This document shows, one piece after another, positions 55,176-64,000 of a stretch of 64,000 nt of DNA (positions are counted from its first letter, which is position 1; each line of letters opens with the position of its first letter). Position numbers and translations under genes: made by a program. Under the pieces are notes generated by a model. That model was not told the DNA's origin. It ran no database searches and worked only from the letters and a program-made list of their open reading frames with translations. The DNA is from Aplidium turbinatum (Eukaryota > Chordata > Ascidiacea > Aplousobranchia > Polyclinidae), in the NCBI GenBank assembly GCA_918807975.1, contig OU964923.1, forward strand, positions 25,525,235 through 25,589,234. The letters are read 5' to 3'.

Positions 55176-58100
55176 TCATTTAAAAGCTGCAGCAGCGGCT
55201 CCGATTCCTCCGTGTCCGGCAATCTTCATCTTACCAGAGCCTCCGCGTTTGGTCTTGGAGAATTTTCCCATGTATTCGCTAACTCGCTGACGAAGTTGAT
55301 TCATCTGGTAGTAAACAAAAAAGCAATTAGTTCGTAAAGGAAAAAGAGAAGACATCTTTATTTGATTCGTTGTATGAATTGTGATAAAAAAAAAGAAATC
55401 GCTTTGGCCTATGACAATCATGGAGCCATAACAACTTAATTTCGCAACCCAAAAAAACAACGAAAGGTACGATCAAGTCAATTATGCTTTCTACGTCCTG
55501 ATCTATTGGAAGTAAAGAATTAGCTTAAAACTATTTGCTGCAAAAAAGTCAAAATAAAGGTAGAAAGAGGCTAGGTAGCCTATCTTACAAAAATTAAAAG
55601 AGACAAACAAAGTCTTCTAAAGCTATGATTTTATACTTGTGTTGAAAAAGAACGAATTTAAAGCAACTACGAAAATTAAGAGTTGCCAAAATGCGATGAA
55701 AACACAAAAACGAAAACAATAGACTGCAACCTCAAGGGAAAAAAATTAACAAAACCTATTCAGTTGAGTCATCAATATTCGTTTTAACACTTTGCAGTGT
55801 AAACAATAAGATTTTGTAAATATCCAAACGAACCTGGTAGAATATAAATTTTGAGTTTGAGTTCTGCTGCATAATAATTAATATGCTCATCACCATTAGC
55901 CTACTTCTCGATCAAACTCATCATCATCACATGCTTTGTTTTTCCATGTATTTGAAAAAGTGTGGGATAAATGCTCACACACAAATAATACAATTTTGGT
56001 AAAGAGGTTATTTTTGTAAACCATACACAAATAAAACCTAACAACCAGACGGAATTTAACATAATAGGATAACGTTATACTTCACGTTATCCTATTATGT
56101 TAAATTCCGTCTGGTTGTTTGGTTTTATTTGTCTATGGTGCACTCAGGGCCGGATTTAGCTGATGGAGGGCCCGGGCACTTTTAGATCGGGGGGCCTCCG
56201 TGCAAAAAAACCCACCTCTACGTCTACAGTAGCATCAGTCCAGTACTACACAGCATTTTGCAGAAACTTTAAAGGCCAAAAGGAAAAAAATAACACAAAA
56301 TCATATTTTTTCCACATAGGGGGGCCCTTCAAAAGTCGGGGGGCCCGGGGCAACTGCCCCCTCTGCCCCCCTAACTCCGGGCCTGGGTGCACTAGTAGCC
56401 GATGAATATGGCAAGTTAGTCAAGAAAAAACAAACGTTTCCATAAATTAATTTCAAAACTGTAGTTAATGACAAATATGTTTAGGAGGGTCATCAATAAA
56501 AAATTTAAAAAAGGTTCTTTTACATCTCCAGAAACTACTTTTTTCTTATACCGATAAATGGTCTAACCATGGCCACCTGGATATGCGGCCTGATTTGTCA
56601 CATTTTGCAGATTTTGATTACAGCTACTGCTAGTGCTTGACTGACATTTTTTGAGATGTTTTTACTTTTTGCGGTTTCCTAATGACATAAAACTTTTTTG
56701 TTGCCTTTGGGAAGCAGTAGCAAATGAGAAAAAGTAAGTTGAAAAACGCAAAATCAGACTGTTATTGAAAATTAACAGTCTGACTAAAATCTACAAAATC
56801 AAATTGTCTTTGTTTTTCAACATGTAAGGATGTTAAAACCTATTGTGTCATCTGGGGAAAAAATAAAGAAAGCGTAAAAATCTAATTTTTAAAAAAAATT
56901 ATTTAAACGTTCGCCCAAAGTTAGAAAAACTTGGAAATTTCTGCAAAATGTGACAAATCAGGCCATATCTTTAGGTGGCCATGGTCTAACTAAAGACTTG
57001 TACCACAGCGACAATTTGAAGAAAAATTTAATTAACAATTTGACACCAAACGACACAAAATATAAACCAAAGAAGGAAGCCCCGCAGTTTTTACACATAA
57101 CTTGCTAGTGGATTGGATAGTCCCCCACTCCTCCAGTCATGCTCACATTCTTTTCGCTTTAAAATAGTAGACAAGCCGTCGGCTGCAAAGCCGAATTGGT
57201 GGGAACCCTGGTACGGCACTCGAAAGGGCGCCGGTTTGACACGGTTCAAGAGCATGCGGCCGTGTCTTTGGTAAGACACTTTAAGTCTAAGACATGTCTG
57301 AAGGTAGACACGAAGATTGGCTTCCTTGCCTTCCAGTTTCCTTAATTTAAATCTTCAACCAACGGGCGTAAGCCTAGATACGATACGACACACACACAGT
57401 ATAGACAAGCCAACTTACGTCATATTTTTGTCTGGCGATTCTTTGTTCGTGGTCATACTTTTCGTCTTCGAGTTTATACAATGCATCCCACAACTCATGA
57501 GCCTTTTCGCAAAGCCTGGAAATAATTTATTGCATTGTAGGTATCATTTCTGTCAAAGTTAGATTTGCAAAACATTGTAATAAAGCTGTTCGGCTAGCGT
57601 CCAATTGATGAAAGCATCTAACCAACTCTCAATAGAACGTTCCCAGACAACTGTTTTATCTGGTCCAAATCTTTATTTGTGATAAATCCACCAATGAGAT
57701 CATCCAATAATAAATATAATTTTTTCAATGTGTGCGACGACTAGCATTTGGGGTTAATTATGTTTTTGCTTGCTTACTTGTCTGTACTAAGATGATCGAT
57801 GTTGAGTGGTTTTCTACGATCTGCTAAGATTTTACGTTTCTTTTCACGCTCAGTTTGTCGCCTGTTAGGCTTATTTCTTTCAGCCTGTATGAAAGAGAAG
57901 TCAATTCAACATTCGTTACCGACAAGTATTTCATTTCAATTCTTTTCTATAGGCTATGAATCAATGTCAGGAATATAACTGATCAATGTTTAATAAGCAA
58001 CTAATAAAAGCAAGTTGGAAGGTGGAACTTTTCAACCGTAGAACCAAAATAAAAATATTTAGTGATATCCCACCCTGGCCATGTAGCCTCCATAATGGAG

Positions 58101-61100
58101 AGACATGTTTGCAATGGCAGCTTTTTTTCTTGCTTCTTCTTCTAAGCGTTTTGCTTCTTCCTCTTCATCTTTCTTCCTTCGCTCTTCCTAGAAATTAAAA
58201 AAAATACATCAAAAACAATGAAAAATACTAAGCAAACAAAATGTAATAAGGATTAATCATGCTAAGTTCAACCATATGTAACCTCTGGAGATTATAATGT
58301 TTTAAAAAAAAAAACGATGGTAGCCTATTTTACCCTTTCTTGTGCGAGCCGTTCCTTTTCCCGTTCCTGGCGGATCCTGATTTGTTCCGCTCTTTCTTGT
58401 TTTCTTGCTTCAATTCTTACTCTTAGTTCATCCAATTCCTCTTCGTCTTTTCTTCTTTGATCAAAGTGAGCATTGATGAGAGATTGAAGTTCCATCAAAT
58501 CCTTTTCCATCCTCTTGCGGTGAATGTCTTCAAGATCAACAACTTCTCCTTCGGGAAGTTTGGGAGGAACAATTTTCGAAACGGAGAGTCTAAAAAGGCA
58601 TCATTAGGCTACTGGTATTTGTGAAAAATTCTTTGGTAAGCAATATTTTTTTCAGCTTTGATTGAAAGTTATATTTAAGTTAAAGTTCAATTAAACTTAA
58701 ATATGGAAATGACACTAAACGATTGAAAAGCCGAAAAACAATTTATCTTACGTCAGTTTTATGTCACTTTGCTGACATAATTTTTAAATCTGAACAGCCA
58801 AATCAACTTTAAACAATGCTAGAAGAGTTTAACATGGAAAGCAAATAGGTTGGTCTTAAATTGAACATAAACAAAACAAAAGTCATATTTAATACATTGG
58901 CAGAAACAGGGAGTAATATTACACTTGATGGAAGAACAATCGAAAGAGTTGATTAATATAGGCTATTTATCTTTGTCAAAAAATTACAACTAACACCAGC
59001 AAAGAAAATGATATAACAAGAATACCATTTGGCTGGCAAGCCTTCAGCAGAACAAGTTCAATATTTAAGTCTAAATTGCCCCTTTCTCTACAAGTCTACC
59101 ACAAATGCATTTTTCCAATTGTTACATATGGCGCGGAAACTTGGAACCTTACCAAAAAGTTAACTTTTAAACTAAGATCAATGCAAAAAGCACATGAACG
59201 AATTATGACGGGTTTAACATGGAGAGACAAAAAAAACTGCTGAATAGATTTGAAATCAAACAAAATTGCGGGATATTGTGATAACTATCAAAAACCAAAA
59301 TGATCGTGGGCATGTCATAAAGCAAGACATCAGAACAACAGATGGACTAACAAATTGACAGCTTGGACAGCCTGAGAAAACAAACGCAAACGAGAAAAGC
59401 CAAAAATGAGATGGAGAGACGAGATTGACAAAAAATGTGGAGCAACAAACTGGTACTTAAAAACACACGATCGACTGGATTGGCAAGAAAAGAGGAAAGC
59501 CTTAATTCGCTCTGCAGTGGGCTACCACAGGCTGAAAATGATGATGATGATCACTTACTTTGGCTGTGCCTGTTGCTGCGGCATCGGCTGGAAAATAAAT
59601 ATAACATTTCAGTTCGAAAGAATTAGCTAATCATATGTAGCTTACTACCTGTTTTTCGAAGCTTTTTTTATAAGCCTGAAGCAACAAATTAATAGCATTA
59701 TTGGCATGCTCAACATTGTGCAGACATTCGACAATGCTAGCTTGGACTAGAGCAGGGGTGGGGAACCTGCGGCCTGCGTGACTGTTCCATGTGGCCCGCG
59801 TCAAAATTTCTTTACCCAAAATATATTGAAACAACAGCTCAAAAAAGAGTAGGCTCTGCATTCTCGTATATTGCGAATGGCCTTCTATGACTAGTTAATC
59901 CATCATAGAAGGCCATTTATAACAACAATGTGTACGTCACAATGTAACCGTCACAATGTGACCAGTTATTGTCAATCGGTCAGTTATGGCCCAGGGCTTA
60001 CCAAACTGGGGGTCGCGACCCCTTGGGGGATCGCGTAATGAACTTCAGGGGTCGCAGAAAGTATACCAATTTGCACAAGGTACTGCATATTAACACTTCT
60101 GTGCGAGATGCTGTGACAGTTATTAACTTTATTCAGAGTCGCGCACTCAATAGGCTGCCCGTATTTTTGAAAATTTATGAGGTGAAATGGAATCGGAGTT
60201 AAAAACTCTTTTACTACATCGTGAAGTGAGGTGGCTTTCAAAAGTCAAGCTTTAAAATGGCTAACCAATTAACGTTGAAAACCGAAATTGCAATTTTTCC
60301 AACAGAATAAAATTCAGTCTTGGTCCACCATTTTCGCAATGACATCTAGCTTTTGGAATTATGCCAAATGTCAGATTTGCTTGAAGAACTGAACGAATTT
60401 AATTTGTCCCTCCTAAGAGAAGACATCAATATTTTGCATTGAAATCTAAAATTGATGAGTTCATCAAAAATTTGAACACCTGGAAACAAATATTTCAAAA
60501 TGATTTATATATCTGAAATATTCTCACTTCGCCTACCGTCGTTCCAACCTAAACAGCATTGAAACTGCCTTAAGACCTGCATTAACAAACACTGAGCCAT
60601 GGCTGGACTTGCTTTGTGGCAGAAAGCAGTCACACCCGTGACCCATCACACTGAATGTGTTTGTTTTTTTGTTTTGTTTCCAGTAGGCTGCCAGTGCCCA
60701 TAGCCCCATAGGCTTCGTTGCTATGGTCAAAAATGAATAAAAACAAATCGACCTGAGTGCCGGTAAATTGTTTTTGATTTTCGTTAGATTTAAGCTTTTC
60801 AATAAATATCACAAATGTATATTTCGCACTGTTGGTCGTTTTAATCGTAAGGGGCCGCGAAACATTTTAGGAGATTAAAAGGGGTCGCGAGCAAAAAAGT
60901 TTGGGAAGCCCTGAATACCATTCGTGAAAAGTGTTTTGCAGAGTAGCCTACTTCTCAAATTAGCAAAATTTTACGTTGTATAATGGCTTCTAGAAAGAAA
61001 AGAAAGATTGGTGATGAAGGCAGAATGTTCCAGAAAAATTGGACAAAATTTCGAAATTTTTAGTGGCCCGCCTGTGTTGTTTCTCATTTTATGTGGCCTG

Positions 61101-61630
61101 CAATACTAAAAAGGTTCCCCACCCCTGGACTAGAGCAAAGTCACCAAACCTACACAGGAGATACAATTTTGATTTTTAACTCTAAGCTAAATATACTTTA
61201 TATCTTTCTTATTCTTAATCATTTGAGTGGGTTTTTATTCTAAATCCTTTCGTTAAATGCAGAGTTGTTAGGAAAAAAATTCAGTGCCAATGTTTCAAAC
61301 TATTGAATTTAACTATTATGTAAGGCAACAGTTTAATTTTTTGAAAGGTTTGCTGATCCATAAGTATATTTTCTACATGTTTGGACTCTTTTCTTATTGC
61401 TCAAACGGTTTATAGACTACCATACTTCAATATTAAATGCATTTTGCATGATAATCGAGTGTTAATAAGATGCTCATCAACAAAGCGGCAGCAGTGAGTT
61501 GAATGAAATGAATCGATACCTCCTCGGCCGGTTCTTCGTCGGAGACATTGTCTTCATTTTGTGAAGTTTCTTCTTCGTCGAGAGGAGATTCCTCTGCATT
61601 ATTTTCGTCTGCGTCATTGTTTAAATTCTC
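55176..61630 (-). CDS. Troponin T, eight coding exons, start not found
   Basis: Tropomyosin-binding subunit of the muscle troponin complex. Exons in reading order: 61630-61520 (acidic, ends SDEEPAEE), 59675-59649 (AYKKSFEKQ), 59587-59559 ([10 protein letters not shown]), 58589-58334, 58187-58074, 57884-57778, 57515-57419, 55304-55176. All borders are AG/GT, phases join, and 289 residues can be read. The 58589 exon carries the tropomyosin-binding core: [24 protein letters not shown]. Next are HYGGYMAR and [16 protein letters not shown], then the coiled coil that pairs with troponin I ([18 protein letters not shown]) and the C-terminus ending [10 protein letters not shown]. The two tiny exons near the N-terminus resemble the alternatively spliced part of the family. 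The start codon must be upstream of 61630; no in-phase exon was found, and a 5' exon outside the window or leader trans-splicing (known for some tunicate troponin mRNAs) are possible. Confidence 0.95.
56020..56139. repeat. Snap-back palindrome, 56-bp arms
   Basis: Arms 56020-56075 and 56084-56139, loop of about 8 bases. Arm sequence includes CAACCAGACGGAATTTAACA. Related to the palindrome at 45353. In the last intron of troponin T. Confidence 0.9.
56145..56385. mobile_element. hAT MITE inserted at the edge of the palindrome
   Basis: Ends CAGGGCCGGATTTAG and the complement of CAGGCCCGGAGTTAG, flanked by the exact duplication GGTGCACT (56137-56144 and 56386-56393). 241 bp, very G-rich near the ends (GGGGGGCCC). 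Confidence 0.92.
56567..56984. mobile_element. MITE with about 50-bp TIRs
   Basis: Ends CCATGGCCACCTGGATATGC and its near complement. The inverted part also includes CCTGATTTGTCACATTTTGC. It is flanked by TCTAA on both sides (56562-56566 and 56985-56989), a possible 5-bp duplication. A second inner hairpin, CAGACTGTTA/TAACAGTCTG, lies near 56755-56784. The superfamily is not assigned. Confidence 0.75.
57200..57350 (+). repeat. SINE-like fragment, family 2, copy 2
   Basis: Contains GCATGCGGCCGTGTCTTTGG, AAGACACTTTAAG and CACGAAGATTGGCTTCC, matching 34090-34260. Confidence 0.6.
58845..59552 (+). pseudogene. RTE-like LINE C-terminal relic next to a splice site
   Basis: In plus-strand fragments: [32 protein letters not shown], a decayed middle, then [14 protein letters not shown]-like sequence and [12 protein letters not shown]. 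This is the usual end of RTE-type reverse transcriptases. It finishes in an ATGATGATGATGATCAC tail that touches the donor site of the 59559-59587 exon of troponin T. Several stops and shifts; inactive. Confidence 0.75.
59753..61127. mobile_element. hAT element with 8-bp TSD (outer)
   Basis: Ends CAGGGGTGGGGAACCT and its exact complement AGGTTCCCCACCCCTG, flanked by GACTAGAG on both sides (59745-59752 and 61128-61135). Subterminal GTGGCCCGC blocks are repeated inverted. A second hAT is nested at 59992-60913. In a troponin T intron. Confidence 0.9.
59992..60913 (+). mobile_element. hAT element (inner), transposase C-terminal relic
   Basis: Ends CAGGGCTTACCAAACTGGGG and the complement of CAGGGCTTCCCAAAC, with GGGGTCGCGACCCC-type subterminal repeats. 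No exact duplication is visible. Plus-strand remnants around 60185-60250 read [20 protein letters not shown], the conserved region of ZBED/EPM2AIP1-like hAT transposases. Many stops. Confidence 0.75.
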
Positions 61631-61684
61631 CTGATGACGTGAAATGGAAGCGTGGAAAATTAATAACATGCAATCTTTCAGCAA

Positions 61685-64000
61685 GCCTCAGTCTAGATTG
61701 GCTCCAGAGTTCTGACTGGGCGTAGTGCATATCATGCAGAGATATGTTAAAAGACCAAAGTGTTTTACTTGACCATGGTGAAAGGCACACTCGAAATGAA
61801 GGTGACGTGATGTTGAGTTTTTTACTAGTGGAAAGTAGGCTAGATAGCCTAAAGATTTCATAGGTCTAAGTCATTAAAAACTACTTGACTTTTTTAACAG
61901 AAAACAATTTTTTTCACAACTACATCGCTGTATCGGAATTTTTTAATCATCTTTTTTTCGAATTTAACTTTAGTCGTGATTTTAAGATACATCAGTATAT
62001 TCGTAGACCCTTGGTAAAAGTAGGCTATTTTGAAATTTCCATCCAAACCCCTCTCCTCTACTCTGAAAACTACTTTTCGCTCAAAATTGCCTCGTATTGT
62101 ATGGGTGTCAATTCTTGTTTGTGCCATCTAAAGTTTAAATATTGTTTGCTTTTGTATCAAAACACGTTTGTGTGAAACTGATTATATTTAAGCCGCCGTA
62201 AATTGACCAAACCTTATCTTTAGAAACTTTTTTTTTTAAATAACGTCACGTTTAGCTTATTTTGTAATGACAACTGATTCACTGATAAAACGTCTGTGGC
62301 TCCTATCTGCAAAGAGTTACTTTGCATTTTCGATTTAAACTCTCATTCTGAGACTCATGGCTCAACCCCTTTTCATCTTGCTATTTACTGCTTTATTTGC
62401 TGGTTTCAATTTCATCACTGAGTTTGAGATGCTCTTGGTAAACATGCTTCTGCTGTAACAACCAATTGAAAACCTCAGGCTGGGTATCTGCTGAAGATGC
62501 GTCAACGGCAGTATTGAGTGTAAAGTTGTTGTAGGCCTAATGGATGGTGGTCGATGAGAGGTGGTTGTAGAGAAAGCTCTATCAAAAGGATATACTAGAT
62601 AGACAATGCGTCAATACTGTAAACTAATCTTTCAGAAGGTCTTTCCTTAAATTTCCTCACAATGCACTCCAGGCAGCATTCATGAATAAACTGTTTTTCT
62701 TGAAACCTATACCGTATTCTTCCGATTGTTTTTTTATTACCCATAAACCAAATATGGAGAGCTTTAGCTCCACAGCATTTAGTACACCTGTGGGAGACCA
62801 GCCAGTTCAACTCTACATCCATAGCTCAGCCGGTTGTGAGGAGTACTGACTAGCTTGACCCTATATGTCCTATTATGGATGCATGTTTGACTTGTTTTAT
62901 ACTAATTACTAAGTTTGGGTTTTTGGACAAAAAATTCAAAAAAATTATACCAGAGGTCTTAAAATATACTGTTGTATCCCAAAATCAGAGCTAAAGTTGA
63001 AATTAAAATTATCCTCCCCCTATTTTTAATGATTATCAAATAGAGCGGCGGTAAACATTTCGGTTTGTTGCATCACAAACGTCAGATAATTACCAGTTTT
63101 TAAATGTAAATAAACTTAAGATTTAAACTTTTACATTTCCAAAAACAAACAAAGAAGTTTACACAATCCTTTTGATTCATGTCAGTGCTTTCTCAAATGG
63201 GAGAGGGCAAGCAAATTAATTAATGTTATTTTACTTTCGCTGACGAGCTTCGGATCTTTCTCTTCGATTTTCCATCCTACAGTGTTACCTTCTCTTCGAC
63301 ATTTTTACACTTGTCCACTTATCGTATGGATGACATGCAAAACATGAATAGGCATGCTAATAATATGAAAGACAAGGTAGTGGGGTATTAGAGTGGCAAT
63401 GAATGGAAGAAATATGACGCAAACAAATGTAGAAATGCATATCAATTGATTACACATGGAAATGGTTTGTGAATAGAGTTGAGACTAACCATTTAGTTAA
63501 CGATTGTCTAACTAAAGTAGCCCATAAAAACTAGTGTTTCTCCGATAAGTTTTGAATCATGTGTCTTAGGTTTTCTCATAAAAGAAAACAACAGAAAAAT
63601 CAGTACAAACAACCACACGGTTGCTGATTAAAATCAAAAATAAAACTGGAAATAATTTTCCAGACTTTTATTTTTCCTGACAGGAACCAAACAACTCAAT
63701 AAATGAGAAAAACTATTTTTTTGTAAATAGTTTTCACTTCTAAATGGGAACAAAATTCAGTTGTGAATTCTGTTAAAACGAAACAACTCTTTCTGTTGCT
63801 GGCTTGCAAAACTAAGACAGCAAATTAAAAATTTATTTCGATTTGCTTGAACGAAGTAGCCTACCATCAACAATGTAAATTCAGTTCTATAGCAGCATAA
63901 CATCAGGTTGCAAAGATGTAAAAAGGCAAACTATGCTAAACAAGTTACATGTTTACTAGAGCCTGCGTAGAGTTACAGATCAAATTTGGGTTTAAGTTTG
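61685..64000. other. Upstream of the known troponin T exons; no gene fixed
   Basis: Expected to hold 5' exon(s) or the promoter of troponin T. Several ATG-plus-GT sites exist (for example around 61765 and 63295) but none joins in phase with the exon starting at 61630. A Cys-rich frame lies at 62595-62822. Confidence 0.4.
62595..62822 (-). other. Cysteine-rich short frame, unrecognised
   Basis: A 75-residue frame with HRCTKCCGAKALHIW near residue 12 and HECCLECIVRKF near residue 47. The paired CxxC motifs could form a zinc ribbon. It may be an exon or a transposon fragment. It is not recognised and no gene model is proposed. Confidence 0.3.

Noticed and set aside
63240-63310. ATGTCGAAGAGAAG followed by GTAACA as the first exon of troponin T
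   Set aside because: Good start context on the minus strand, but its phase does not match the exon at 61630, and the neighbouring frame would require a 12-base intron.
1-64000. CRISPR arrays, bacterial operons or phage modules
   Set aside because: Spliced genes, SINEs and LINEs show a eukaryotic nuclear genome; no array of short repeats with unique spacers is present.

Overview
This is a eukaryotic, AT-rich, intron-rich and repeat-dense window. The gene content suggests an invertebrate chordate or other deuterostome, perhaps a tunicate. The evidence is a muscle troponin T with an acidic N-terminus and no protostome-type poly-Glu tail, two CD9/CD63-type tetraspanins with many phase-conserved introns, and repeats typical of marine invertebrates. 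The species cannot be fixed from the sequence alone.

Three host genes are supported, all on the minus strand. (1) Tetraspanin A, 8500-30381: eight coding exons that join in phase into a 248-residue protein with four membrane segments, a CCG motif and eight cysteines in the large loop. (2) Tetraspanin B, 39246-53930: a tandem paralogue with the same intron phases and, for four exons, identical exon lengths. Its loop exon 5 and terminal exon could not be placed. (3) Troponin T, about 55176-61630: eight exons giving 289 residues; the start codon was not found. The tetraspanins would act at membranes in tetraspanin-enriched domains. Troponin T would anchor troponin to tropomyosin on the thin filament. 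Nothing ties the three together functionally beyond being neighbours.

Most of the rest is mobile DNA, mainly in the huge tetraspanin introns and between the genes. From left to right: a broken BEL/Pao LTR-retrotransposon fossil (1202-5423) with a 55-bp minisatellite beside it; an hAT MITE (10532-11266); a Jockey/I-like LINE (12214-18955) carrying a stack of nested insertions (a MITE with 9-bp target duplication, and an hAT with an 8-bp duplication that itself holds a second hAT, which holds a second LINE); and a 3.8-kb element (23013-26793) with about 680-bp inverted repeats and a gene with a PIN/FEN-like nuclease region and a CXC cysteine domain. Further right are a MITE (31258-32982) split by an hAT (31313-32641), a LINE 3' end (35097-36226) split by two different tRNA-derived SINEs, several hAT elements with exact 8-bp duplications (40218, 51919, 56145, 59753), hairpin repeats (39680, 45353, 56020), an hAT relic (45899-48669) and RTE-like LINE relics (50320, 58845).

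The most unusual object is the long-inverted-repeat element at 23013-26793. Its inverted repeats extend into the coding end of its own gene, so the last part of the CXC gene is present twice in opposite orientation.
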